Positions 35,318-44,267 of a DNA stretch of 64,000 nucleotides are shown here, one piece after another (position 1 is the first letter of the stretch; the number at the start of each line of letters is the position of its first letter). The notes under the pieces were generated by a model. It saw only the letters and a list, made by a program, of their open reading frames with translations, made no database searches and was not told the DNA's origin. Where the stretch lies: positions 62,001 to 126,000 of the forward strand of contig JANSXH010000002.1 in NCBI GenBank assembly GCA_024743055.1. Direction: 5' to 3'. Origin of the DNA: Pseudomonadota bacterium (GTDB taxonomy: Bacteria > Pseudomonadota > Alphaproteobacteria > Sneathiellales > Sneathiellaceae). The translations under genes and the position numbers were made by a program.

Positions 35318-35788
35318 CGATTACGCTACTTTGCCGAAAAAAATAGAAACCTGCCAAATTTGACGGCTAGAATGCCCGTACAATCTTAACGAATTGTAAA
35401 ACTTTAAAAAATTCTTCCAAACAAGCACTAAAAATCTCGATATTTGTCGCAAATTCTCAACGATTTTTCGAATTTCTTCGAAATTTAAACCTCATGGCTA
35501 AGCTTTATCTTTCTTTCCTGCTAAAAGTTATTGATACAAGAAAAGTATAAAAATTTGGCTAAATTGTGTTTAAACTAACGTCAACAATTTTTACAATGTA
35601 CGTAATTAATTAATTAACGGGAATTTAAGGTCGATATAAGAAGCTGAAGCATCTTTCGATACAGAGTTCTCGAAACAACTGACAGTAAATCTAGTGAGTA
35701 AGTTCTTGCCCTTGTTACGATTTTTTAGTGCTGCCGGGCGTAAAATATAAAAGTGACTTTTTAAAGCGAGATAAAGCAGACCTAACCC
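35318..35788. other. Gene-free AT-rich region between MarR-type and DUF2336 genes
   Basis: In 471 bases I see no gene. There is a 7-bp inverted repeat (TTTCGAA, spacer TTTC, TTCGAAA) at 35466-35483 that could be an operator, and a CtrA-like box at 35614-35628 (listed separately). No convincing sigma-70 pair was found. It is long enough to hold a small RNA, but no terminator-like hairpin supports one. Confidence 0.6.
35614..35628. promoter_or_regulatory. CtrA-like box upstream of the DUF2336 gene
   Basis: TTAA-CGGGAAT-TTAA matches the CtrA consensus except for the final base. It is 161 bases before the start codon at 35789, in an AT-rich region where such matches are more likely by chance. 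Confidence 0.5.
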
Positions 35789-36940
35789 ATGTCAAACTCC
35801 GAGAATAGTGAAATAGAGGCGTTGATCGCCCTGTCCAAGGATAGCTCTAAGCGCGGGAGACGTCAGCTCTTCAACAATATCAGCGACCTGTTCCTCACAG
35901 ACGATGAACGGTTGAGCGAGCGGGAGCATGCGCTCATCACCAGCATCCTATCTAAGCTTCTCACGGAGATCGAAACAACTTTACGGCAGAATTTAGCGGA
36001 AGAACTAGCAGAGCTTGAAGATGCTCCTCATGATCTGATAAGCCTGCTTGCCAATGATGAGATTGAGGTGGCCCGTCCGATTTTGTTCAAGAGTCATATT
36101 CTGGCTGAGCCGGATCTCATCGAAATTATACAAAATCGCAGCAAAGAACATTTATTGGTGATTGCCGAACGCGATGATGTCAGCACAACAGTCAGCGATC
36201 TGCTGATAAACTATGGTGACGAAGATGTCGTGTCCCACCTGATAGAAAATGGCGATGCAGAAATCTCACGGGAGAGCATGGAGTATCTGGTCGAGGAGTC
36301 CAAGAGAATTGACCGTTTCCAGGAACCTCTTATTGCCCGCCACGACATTCCAAAGGACCTTGCCCATAAGATGTTTTGGTGGGTATCCGCGGCACTGCGG
36401 CGGAGCATTCTGGAAAATTTCACGATTGATGAACTGGATCTGAATGAAAAGCTCGTAGCTGCTGCCAAAACTGAATACAAATATGATGTCGCAGAAAACA
36501 GTTCTCATGCCGACAAGTTGATTGCAGAACTCGCTGAGAGAAAGGAACTGTCCGAACGCTTCCTTGTGCAGACATTGAGGGCAAAGCAGATCCGCTTGTT
36601 TATCACCGGATTGGCTTATAAAGCGGAATTGGATTACCGAAAGATCAGCCGTTTTATATACGATCCTAACGCCGAGGCGCTAGCTGTCGTTCTTAAAGCC
36701 TTAGACTTCGACCGGAATTCCTTTTCAGCCGTCTTTCTACTGACCCGTAATATTTCGGACACAGATAAAGTAAGAAAAATTACAGAACCTGAAGAAGTTG
36801 AGATAATCATCAACTTTTATGATAAACTATCTGAAAATAATGCAAAATCCACGCTAAGGTTCTGGCAACTAGAAACGGATTTCTTGGAAGTTGTGGAACA
36901 GTTGGAAGAAGATATGGACGATCAAAGGGTCTATTTATAG
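35789..36940 (+). CDS. DUF2336 protein, first copy
   Basis: A 383-residue helical-repeat protein of the DUF2336 family, known from alphaproteobacteria and of unknown function. The family core is visible: LISLLANDEIEVARPILFKS, AEPDLIEIIQNRSKEHLLVI, LAHKMFWWVSAALRRSILE. No membrane segment or signal peptide is present, so it is cytoplasmic. It is a paralogue of the protein at 38733, with the same motif order, and the two flank a histidine kinase gene. A phosphorelay partner role is inferred only. Confidence 0.85.
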   Translation: MSNSENSEIEALIALSKDSSKRGRRQLFNNISDLFLTDDERLSEREHALITSILSKLLTEIETTLRQNLAEELAELEDAPHDLISLLANDEIEVARPILFKSHILAEPDLIEIIQNRSKEHLLVIAERDDVSTTVSDLLINYGDEDVVSHLIENGDAEISRESMEYLVEESKRIDRFQEPLIARHDIPKDLAHKMFWWVSAALRRSILENFTIDELDLNEKLVAAAKTEYKYDVAENSSHADKLIAELAERKELSERFLVQTLRAKQIRLFITGLAYKAELDYRKISRFIYDPNAEALAVVLKALDFDRNSFSAVFLLTRNISDTDKVRKITEPEEVEIIINFYDKLSENNAKSTLRFWQLETDFLEVVEQLEEDMDDQRVYL

Positions 36941-36999
36941 GCGCTATTGTGGGGGACCGAGTTAAGGGGACATGCGAGTTGGCATGTTGATTTGAAAAT

Positions 37000-38616
37000 A
37001 TGACTGATCTGAGGCAAGGAAGCGTTGTTTCGCTTCACTCTGATGGTAAAAACACCAGCAGCTCAGGAATTCCAGCGATGCAAAGCATCGTAAGTCGTGA
37101 ATTTTTTGATGCCGTGTTCGAACAGGCCGAACCCATGTATATGGCTCGCCCCGATGGCGCTGTTATTTATGCCAACTCAGGATACAAAAACTATTTCCAT
37201 TCCACTGGTAGCAATGTCGGCGAAAAAGAAGCACCGCTGCGCTTACCAATGGATCATCTCGATATCGTAAGGCGCGTTGCCGAGACCAAGGAAACTGAAA
37301 CCAAACTGGTTTCCATACGGTCTGGCAAGGCCATGGAACATTTTCTCTCCCGCCATTTTCCAATTTTTGATGACGCTAAGCATCTCATTGCCATTTGTGG
37401 CAGTTTTGTAAATTCAACGCGCCAGGTAAATGCGGAAGCCAAGTTAAAGGAAGAAAAGCGCCGTTTTCTCGATATTACCCGCGCCGCATCGGACTGGATC
37501 TGGGAAACGGACGCGGACGGAAGGCTCACGTTTGTTTCCGATCGGGTTGTGCAGGCCGTTGGTTTGCCCCCTCTCCTGCTTAAGGGCAAGAAGTTTGCAG
37601 AGCTTGGTATATTTAAGCCTGAAGACGACGGCAGCAACAAAGCTGAAACTGCTATTGAACGCCATGTACCCTTTCGCTCCGTCCCTCTGGAAATACAAGA
37701 TTCCAGTGGTGATATAAAGATTTTCAATATCAGCGGCGTACCGGTCTTTAACGAAAAGGGCCGGTATATTGGTTACCGGGGGACCAGTGACGACATAACC
37801 GCACGTCTTCTGGCTGAGGATGATGCACTCTCCTCGAAAGCGGATCTTGAACGCGCCATTAATGAAATAACCAATAAGAATATTCAGCTCGAGGTAACTG
37901 CGAAGAAGGCCGTTGAATCGGCACGTGCCAAAAATACCTTCCTAGCCAATATGAGCCATGAACTTCGCACACCGCTGAATGCAATCATCGGATTTGCAGA
38001 GGTCATTGGTCTGGAGACTTTTGGCCCGATCAATGACAAATATCGCGAGTATGTTGGTGATATCCTGAACTCAGGTAAGCACCTTCTGAGTCTGATCGAA
38101 GATATTCTTGATATCGCCCGCATCGAAAGCGAAAAAATCCCTATCGAGATAACAGATATTCCTCTTCAGAGCATGATTGCCGATGCCTTTGTGCTGGTTC
38201 AGACTCATGCGGAAGAAAAGCATCTGGATATGTCCGATGTTCGATATAAGGGGGATATAAATCTGTCGGTTGATCCCACCCGCTGTTTGCAGATTCTGGT
38301 AAATATTCTTGGGAACGCCGTTAAGTTCACACCGGAAAATGGAAAGATTGGTATCGATATAGATGTCATCGACGATAGCTTTGCTGATATCACCATTTGG
38401 GACACCGGTCCTGGTATCCCGGAAGAAGATCAGGAAAAGATATTCGAAGCCTTCAAGCAGGCCCATGAAGGGGTATATAGTCGAGGAACGGATGGCGTTG
38501 GCCTTGGATTGACCCTTTCGTTGAAGCTGGCGCGATTGATGGGTGGCAACATAACTGTTGAAAGTAGCTTATCAAGCGGTAGCCGCTTTACGGTTCGACT
38601 TCCCATATCCGCCTAA
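37000..38616 (+). CDS. PAS-domain sensor histidine kinase
   Basis: A soluble kinase of 538 residues. Two PAS-like domains (about 32-135 and 155-275; DWIWETDADGRLTFVSDRVV) are joined by a coiled coil to the HisKA domain with the phospho-acceptor His320 in NMSHELRTPLNAIIGFAEV. The ATPase domain has an N box (NILGNAVKFTPENG), DTGPGIPEED and GVGLGLTLSLKLARLMGG. The H-box and dimer helix are like PleC/DivJ-type kinases. No receiver domain is attached and no membrane segment seen. It is flanked by DUF2336 paralogues. Confidence 0.93.
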   Translation: MTDLRQGSVVSLHSDGKNTSSSGIPAMQSIVSREFFDAVFEQAEPMYMARPDGAVIYANSGYKNYFHSTGSNVGEKEAPLRLPMDHLDIVRRVAETKETETKLVSIRSGKAMEHFLSRHFPIFDDAKHLIAICGSFVNSTRQVNAEAKLKEEKRRFLDITRAASDWIWETDADGRLTFVSDRVVQAVGLPPLLLKGKKFAELGIFKPEDDGSNKAETAIERHVPFRSVPLEIQDSSGDIKIFNISGVPVFNEKGRYIGYRGTSDDITARLLAEDDALSSKADLERAINEITNKNIQLEVTAKKAVESARAKNTFLANMSHELRTPLNAIIGFAEVIGLETFGPINDKYREYVGDILNSGKHLLSLIEDILDIARIESEKIPIEITDIPLQSMIADAFVLVQTHAEEKHLDMSDVRYKGDINLSVDPTRCLQILVNILGNAVKFTPENGKIGIDIDVIDDSFADITIWDTGPGIPEEDQEKIFEAFKQAHEGVYSRGTDGVGLGLTLSLKLARLMGGNITVESSLSSGSRFTVRLPISA

Positions 38617-38732
38617 TTCACCCACCCTCTGGTGGATTTAAATCTTTTAGTCGAAATTGGATAAAATTCAGTATTTGTTAACCTCGAATCTGCAAACTTG
38701 ATCCGGATTAGAAAACCACGGGACTGCAGATT

Positions 38733-39845
38733 TTGGCCACGCAGCAAAACGAAAATTTTAATGGAATTAGTGACTTGCTGAAGATGGCAGAAAGCAAGTC
38801 TACTGAACATCGTCAATTCCTATATCAACGGATTGGGAACTTCCTCGTTTCTGACAATCATAGTTTCAGTGACGGAGAGAAGGAACTTATGGTCGATATC
38901 ATCTGCCGGATTACGGCAGATGTAGAAAAATCTATCCGTTCTCATTTCGCCAAACGGCTTGCTGCAAGAACAGACGCTCCAAATGATCTCCTTGTATTCC
39001 TGGCCAACGATGAAGCAGATGTAGCTCTGCCAATATTGCGAGATTGCGGTCTTCTTTCAGAGCCCGATCTACTGGAAATCGTCAAAAACCGATCCCTACA
39101 ACATAAATTTGCCGTTGCCGCCCGGGAAAATATCGGTGAAGAAATCTGCCTGGCCATTAATGAAATTGGTGACCGGGATCTCACGGTTGTTATGTTGGAA
39201 AATCACAGCGCACAAATTCCGGAATTTGTTCTAAATCAGCTCGGCGATATGTCAGAATTTGTCGAGGAATATCAAAAGCCTCTCTTACGTCGACCGTTTC
39301 TTCCAAAGCCCGTCGCAGAGAAAATGTATCGCTGGGTATCCATTGCCCTTCGTGAATATATTGTTGAGAAATTTGAAGTGGATCCACGTAACCTTGATGT
39401 CGATATCGAATGCCGGGAAGAAACGATCAGGTCAATCTCGACTGAAAGCGACCCTTCGTCTCAGCTCGTGGAAAAACTCTATTCTGCCGGTGAATTGACA
39501 ACAGGGTTTATGATCAAGTCCTTACGACAGGGCGAGATCGACTTGTTTGAATATGCTTTCGCAAAACTTCTGGGACGAAGTGTTGAACAAATCAGATCAA
39601 TACTTTACGCAGATAACCCGGAAATCCTAGCTATTGCCTGCCGGGTGATCAATATAGACAGAGCTGTCTTTAAGCTGATTCATGAGCTTTCCCAGTCGGT
39701 TCAAAATAAAGAAGATTCCCTCCTCTCACCGGCAATTCCAGCGCCAACGGAGCTTTATGACTTGCTGAGCATGGAAGCCGCCGAAAAGGCTCTTAGTAAC
39801 GAAGACTTTATGAGCGGTTCGATAAAATACGCGGAGACCGCATAA
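38733..39845 (+). CDS. DUF2336 protein, second copy
   Basis: A 370-residue paralogue of the protein at 35789: LLVFLANDEADVALPILRDC, SEPDLLEIVKNRSLQHKFAV, VAEKMYRWVSIALREYIVEKF align with it throughout. The start is a TTG at 38733 with GGGAC upstream; an ATG at 38784 is the alternative. No signal peptide or membrane segment. It follows the kinase by 116 bases. Confidence 0.83.
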   Translation: MATQQNENFNGISDLLKMAESKSTEHRQFLYQRIGNFLVSDNHSFSDGEKELMVDIICRITADVEKSIRSHFAKRLAARTDAPNDLLVFLANDEADVALPILRDCGLLSEPDLLEIVKNRSLQHKFAVAARENIGEEICLAINEIGDRDLTVVMLENHSAQIPEFVLNQLGDMSEFVEEYQKPLLRRPFLPKPVAEKMYRWVSIALREYIVEKFEVDPRNLDVDIECREETIRSISTESDPSSQLVEKLYSAGELTTGFMIKSLRQGEIDLFEYAFAKLLGRSVEQIRSILYADNPEILAIACRVINIDRAVFKLIHELSQSVQNKEDSLLSPAIPAPTELYDLLSMEAAEKALSNEDFMSGSIKYAETA

Positions 39846-39908
39846 TCCCTTGCCGTCACGGCTTGCAAATCGCCTCTAACACTATATTCTCTTTAATCTG
39901 GCCCTCAT

Positions 39909-40922
39909 TTGTTGGATTGGAATAACCAGGTGATTGATCCATTTGGCAGAGAAGTGAATTACCTTCGCGTGTCCGTCACGGACCGCTGCGATTTTCGCTG
40001 TAAATACTGCATGTCGGAGAACATGACCTTTTTGCCAAAAAAGGATGTTCTTAGTCTGGAAGAACTGGAACTCGTCAGCGCTGCCTTCATCCGCAAGGGT
40101 GTTCGCAAATTGCGGATTACGGGTGGGGAGCCGCTAGTTCGGAAAGGGATCATGGAACTTTTCCGCAATCTCGGTCTTTATATTAAGAGCGGTGAGCTGG
40201 ATGAACTCACTCTGACGACGAATGGCAGCCAGCTCAGTAAATATGCCGGCGAGCTTTATGAGGCCGGGGTCAGACGGCTTAATGTGTCACTGGACACCCT
40301 TGATCCTTATCGTTTTCAGGACATTACTCGCTGGGGAAATTTTGAGAAGGTCATGGTAGGCATTAAGGCTGCTCAAGACGCTGGACTCAAAATCAAAATT
40401 AATACGGTGGCAGTTCGGGGCTTCAACGATATGGAAGTTGATGATCTCATTGCTTGGGTTGGCCGCGAAGGCATGGACATCACCTTTATTGAAACCATGC
40501 CTATGGGCGCCATTGACGAACAAAGATCTGACCAGTTCCTTCCCTTGTCGGAGCTGAAGGAACAAATTTCTAAAAACTGGACGCTTACTGCGTCTGAGTA
40601 CCGCACTGGTGGTCCTTCTGATTATTTCGAGGTTTCGGAAACCGGTGGGAGAATAGGGTTTATTACCCCCCTCACCCATAATTTCTGTGAAAGTTGCAAT
40701 CGGGTGCGCCTGACTTGCACAGGTATGCTGTATATGTGTCTTGGACAGCAGGACAATGCAGACCTTAAATCAGTTATTCGCAGTGAGAATGGGTTGGAAA
40801 AGCTTGATGCTGCTATTGACGAAGCAATTGGCCGGAAGCCGAAAGGTCATGACTTCGTGATTGATCGAGATTCAGATGGCCAACCGGCCGTACCTCGCCA
40901 TATGAGCGTAACTGGCGGCTGA
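39909..40922 (+). CDS. moaA: GTP 3',8-cyclase MoaA
   Basis: MoaA is the radical SAM enzyme for the first step of molybdenum cofactor synthesis. The first cluster is bound by CDFRCKYC, the SAM-binding region includes [12 protein letters not shown], the second cluster uses [13 protein letters not shown], and the protein ends in the conserved Gly-Gly. Length is 337 residues. The start is one of two adjacent TTG codons (39909 or 39912). It is followed by nadK. Confidence 0.94.
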   Translation: MLDWNNQVIDPFGREVNYLRVSVTDRCDFRCKYCMSENMTFLPKKDVLSLEELELVSAAFIRKGVRKLRITGGEPLVRKGIMELFRNLGLYIKSGELDELTLTTNGSQLSKYAGELYEAGVRRLNVSLDTLDPYRFQDITRWGNFEKVMVGIKAAQDAGLKIKINTVAVRGFNDMEVDDLIAWVGREGMDITFIETMPMGAIDEQRSDQFLPLSELKEQISKNWTLTASEYRTGGPSDYFEVSETGGRIGFITPLTHNFCESCNRVRLTCTGMLYMCLGQQDNADLKSVIRSENGLEKLDAAIDEAIGRKPKGHDFVIDRDSDGQPAVPRHMSVTGG

Positions 40923-40929
40923 CTTACCC

Positions 40930-41688
40930 ATGAATATCTATTTTACGGCCGGCGAAACGGAAGATGCGCAGCAGGCTAAGAGAAAGCTCACCCATCAGTA
41001 TGGACATACTCCCCTTGATCAGGCAGAGATCATAGTCGCGCTTGGTGGGGATGGTTTTATGCTTCAGACGATGCATGACTATCTTCCTTCAAACCTGCCT
41101 ATCTATGGCATGAACAAAGGAACAGTTGGCTTCCTCCTCAATAATTATGAAGAAGACGGTCTCATCGAGCGGCTCAACGAGGGTGAAATCACCGAGCTTC
41201 ATCCCCTTAAGATGACAGCGATTAACATGAAGGGGGAGAGCTTTGAAGCTTTAGCGATCAATGAAGTTTCCCTTCTCAGGGAAAGCCGTCAGACCGCAAA
41301 GATCCGGATAGATATTGACGGGCATATGAAGGTAGCCGAGCTCACCTGTGATGGTGTTTTGGTGGCAACACCGGCTGGCAGCACAGCGTATAACTATTCC
41401 GCTCACGGTCCAATCTTGCCGGTAAATGCCGGTGTTCTGGCCCTCACCCCGATAAGCGCCTTTCGCCCAAGACGCTGGCGGGGGGCAATTTTACCACGCG
41501 AGGCCAGAATTGAGCTCACAGTAGTGGAAGCCGCAAAAAGACCTGTCAGTGCGGTCGCCGATGCCGTTGAAATCCGTGATGTCGCCAAGGTCATCGTCGA
41601 GGAAAATCGGGAAACAACCATCCGTTTGCTGTTCGATCCGGAACATAATCTGGAAAAACGCATTCTTGATGAACAATTCATGCTGTAA
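40930..41688 (+). CDS. nadK: NAD kinase
   Basis: NadK phosphorylates NAD to NADP. The ATP/NAD-binding motif is [16 protein letters not shown], followed by [12 protein letters not shown] and the conserved [20 protein letters not shown]. Length (252 residues) is typical of the short alphaproteobacterial form. It begins 8 bases after moaA. Confidence 0.95.
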   Translation: MNIYFTAGETEDAQQAKRKLTHQYGHTPLDQAEIIVALGGDGFMLQTMHDYLPSNLPIYGMNKGTVGFLLNNYEEDGLIERLNEGEITELHPLKMTAINMKGESFEALAINEVSLLRESRQTAKIRIDIDGHMKVAELTCDGVLVATPAGSTAYNYSAHGPILPVNAGVLALTPISAFRPRRWRGAILPREARIELTVVEAAKRPVSAVADAVEIRDVAKVIVEENRETTIRLLFDPEHNLEKRILDEQFML

Positions 41689-41719
41689 GAAAAAAAGTAA
41701 CCAGGAAAGAAATTACAAA

Positions 41720-42487
41720 ATGGCTGAAACAGTATTGGTCTCCGTTGAAAATGGCATCCAGCTCCTGCAAATCAATCGAGCAGATAAAAAGAATGCCCTC
41801 ACTCAGGAGATGTACGGCATCCTCGCAGATTCCCTGAGGGCGGCTGAAGAGGATCCTGCGATCCGTGTTTCCGTGATAACCGGAACTAACGACAGCTTTA
41901 CAAGCGGCAACGATATCATGGATTTTATCCAGAACCCTGTGTCTGGAGAGGATAGTCCTGTTATTAGGTTTCTTCAGGCGCTAGCTGAAATTCGCAAACC
42001 CCTGATCGCAGCAGTAAACGGCCTTGCAATTGGGGTCGGAACCACGATGCTCCTTCATTGTGATCTGGTTTATGCCTCAAAGAACGCGGTATTCGCCCTT
42101 CCTTTCGTTAATCTGGCTCTGGTGCCGGAAGCCGCGTCAAGTTTACTGCTGCCACGGATGTTAGGCCATCAAAGAGCCGCAGAACTCCTCTTGCTTGGAG
42201 AGAATTTTACAGCAGATAGCGCCCAACAAGCGGGGATCGTCAATTCCGTTGTTTCCGAAGAAGATCTTCGCAAGACAGCCCTGGATGCTGCTGCGAAGCT
42301 GGCAGCAAAGGCACCAGAAGCCGTTCGTTTGACCAAATCCTTGATGAAAGGCAACGTGGACGATGTGAAAAACGCCATGCAAGCGGAAGGGAAAGCCTTT
42401 CGGGGGCGTTTGGTATCTCCGGAAGCACAGGAAGCCATGCAAGCCTTTATGGAAAGACGGGCGCCAGATTTTTCTAAATTCTCTTAA
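41720..42487 (+). CDS. Enoyl-CoA hydratase/isomerase family protein
   Basis: A 255-residue crotonase-fold protein. The oxyanion-hole segments are VITGTNDSFTSGNDI and KPLIAAVNGLAIGVGTTMLL. The usual catalytic Glu positions are not certain, since the loop reads NLALVPEAASSLLLPRM, so it may be an isomerase-like or other crotonase member. The ATG at 41720 follows AGGAAAG. It lies 31 bases after nadK. A hairpin follows the stop. Confidence 0.88.
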   Translation: MAETVLVSVENGIQLLQINRADKKNALTQEMYGILADSLRAAEEDPAIRVSVITGTNDSFTSGNDIMDFIQNPVSGEDSPVIRFLQALAEIRKPLIAAVNGLAIGVGTTMLLHCDLVYASKNAVFALPFVNLALVPEAASSLLLPRMLGHQRAAELLLLGENFTADSAQQAGIVNSVVSEEDLRKTALDAAAKLAAKAPEAVRLTKSLMKGNVDDVKNAMQAEGKAFRGRLVSPEAQEAMQAFMERRAPDFSKFS

Positions 42488-42494
42488 AACTCCG

Positions 42495-42526
42495 TTGAGG
42501 AGCGGCAAATTCATTGCCCTCCTCAA
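42495..42526 (+). terminator. Hairpin after the enoyl-CoA hydratase gene
   Basis: TTGAGGAG plus GGCAA pair with TTGCC plus CTCCTCAA around the loop ATTCA, giving a 13-bp stem with one bulged C. Only three T follow. It lies eight bases after the stop codon. Confidence 0.6.
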
Positions 42527-42762
42527 TTTAGCCGCAATTGCTGGCTACATCCTTACCCTTCTCCTGAAAACTGCCACTTTTGTCCCTGGAAATTCATTAA
42601 AATTTTCCTAATTTTTTGCGCAGTTTGGCGTTAATTCGTAATCCTCTTTTAAGTTTTAGTCGGTAATTTCGTCTTAGATTGACGACAACTGGGACTATTG
42701 GCTGACAAAGATCATTAGGATCGCCTGCCCCAGTTTACAAGGGACCGTTCAGGAGAGTTCTA

Positions 42763-43458
42763 ATGAAAGTAATCGCAGTTGCATCGCAAAAAGGCGGCTC
42801 AGGTAAAACGACACTTGCCGGCCACCTTGCTGTACAGGCCGAGATGGCTGGACAGGGTCCGGTGGCACTTGTCGATACAGATCCACAGGGAAGTTTGTCG
42901 GAATGGTGGAATGAGCGCGAAGCCGAGACCCCGTTATTTGCGAGAACAACTGTTGAAAGGCTAAGTGCTGACATAGGACGGATGGAGCAGATGGGAATCA
43001 GCCTGCTCATCGTCGATACACCTCCTGCTATTACCTCGACAATTGCCAATGTTATTGGATTGTCTGACCTTCTGATTATCCCGACCCGCCCTAGTCCTCA
43101 TGACCTCAGAGCTGTTGGTGCGACAGTGGAACTGGCGGAAGGATTGAATACGCCCCTAATCTTTGTTGTTAATGGCGCGACACCGCGAGCCCGTATTACC
43201 AGCGAGGCCGCAATTGCCCTATCCCAGCACGGAACCCTGGCTCCATCAGTGATCCATCAAAGGGTCGATTTCGCGTCCAGCATGATTGATGGCCGCACAG
43301 CTATGGAATTGAACTCAGCTTCAAAATCCAGCGAAGAGATAAGTAAACTCTGGGCATATATTCAGGAAAGGGTGGCGCGTCTGTCCCCAACCTATTCAAC
43401 AAATCCTCAGCACGGTATGCCGAATTCCGCCAGTAGCAACGGCGCGATCTACAACTGA
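42763..43458 (+). CDS. ParA-family ATPase
   Basis: A 231-residue ParA/MinD-type ATPase with the deviant Walker A motif KGGSGKTT (about residues 10-17), Walker A' region VDTDPQGSLSEWW, Walker B LLIVDTPPAIT and the P-loop-associated PTRPSPHDLRAVG. It has no N-terminal DNA-binding domain. It differs from chromosomal ParA in lacking an adjacent parB, and starts a three-gene run with a ribbon-helix-helix protein and a PAS-like protein. It probably positions some cargo rather than the chromosome. Confidence 0.85.
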   Translation: MKVIAVASQKGGSGKTTLAGHLAVQAEMAGQGPVALVDTDPQGSLSEWWNEREAETPLFARTTVERLSADIGRMEQMGISLLIVDTPPAITSTIANVIGLSDLLIIPTRPSPHDLRAVGATVELAEGLNTPLIFVVNGATPRARITSEAAIALSQHGTLAPSVIHQRVDFASSMIDGRTAMELNSASKSSEEISKLWAYIQERVARLSPTYSTNPQHGMPNSASSNGAIYN

Positions 43459-43492
43459 GCTTTGTCCGCAATTAGAATAAAGAAGAATTACT

Positions 43493-44251
43493 ATGAAAGC
43501 AGCATTCTTAACAAGTTCACTTATTGCGCCGAAGGGCAAAGCCTCTCCTGCGTCTCCCGCGACGACGCCTACTAAGCTTCTGGGGGATCAATCGTCAAAA
43601 GACGAAAGCGGTGTGTCCCGCATCTATCAGCGTGTTAGAGAATATGCGGATCCGCATCACGAAGATGCTCATCACTCTGAGGCACCTATTGAGGCTCAGG
43701 ATGATTCTAAAGAACAGGAAGACAAGTCCCTTTTCGCGGCCGACGAGACGCATGAAAAAGAGGAAATTGCGGCCCCTATTTTTGACACGGAATCCACCAA
43801 AGATGACGAGATTGAAGATATAGATGTTGTCGAGCTAAAAGAAGTTAATACTCCAAATGAAATTGAAAAAGTCATTGAAAATCACACACCGGTAAGAGAA
43901 CAGCGCACCATTTCAGATGCCCTCCCGCAAGCTGGAAAAGGTCGCTACTCCGTGAGCGAAGCTGTGTCTAAGGCAATGACGAAGCCCTCTAAGTCCGAAA
44001 ATTTGCCGGAAGCAAGGGTTGAGGAGATTGCGACAGAAGTCTCAAAACTCAAAAAGGACAAGCTTGGTCGAATCCGGATTTCAGTAAGAATGGCCCCGAA
44101 AGATCATCTTCAACTGAAACTGATTGCAGCTCATACTCAAATGTCAGCCCAGGCGATTTTTGAGACTGCGCTGGAAGAATATGTGGCGAACCACGGCACG
44201 GAGTTGCTGCCTGAATCCTGCAGCTGTGTTTTGGATAAGTCCACACTTTGA
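43493..44251 (+). CDS. Acidic protein with C-terminal ribbon-helix-helix domain
   Basis: A 252-residue protein. Residues 1-185 are low-complexity, Glu/Asp/Lys-rich and probably disordered. Residues 192-234 look like a ribbon-helix-helix DNA-binding domain (strand RIRISVRM, helices KDHLQLKLIAAHTQ and SAQAIFETALEEYVANHG). It follows the ParA gene by 34 bases. RHH proteins are the usual DNA-binding partners of ParA in plasmid systems (ParG, CopG). I infer a centromere-like or cargo-adaptor role. No named family recognised. Confidence 0.6.
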   Translation: MKAAFLTSSLIAPKGKASPASPATTPTKLLGDQSSKDESGVSRIYQRVREYADPHHEDAHHSEAPIEAQDDSKEQEDKSLFAADETHEKEEIAAPIFDTESTKDDEIEDIDVVELKEVNTPNEIEKVIENHTPVREQRTISDALPQAGKGRYSVSEAVSKAMTKPSKSENLPEARVEEIATEVSKLKKDKLGRIRISVRMAPKDHLQLKLIAAHTQMSAQAIFETALEEYVANHGTELLPESCSCVLDKSTL

Positions 44252-44267
44252 GCGGAAGTACCTGATT

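Noticed and set aside
36981..36997. TGGCATG-TTGA-TTTGA before the histidine kinase gene
   Set aside because: The -12 GC is missing and the site would be almost on the start codon.
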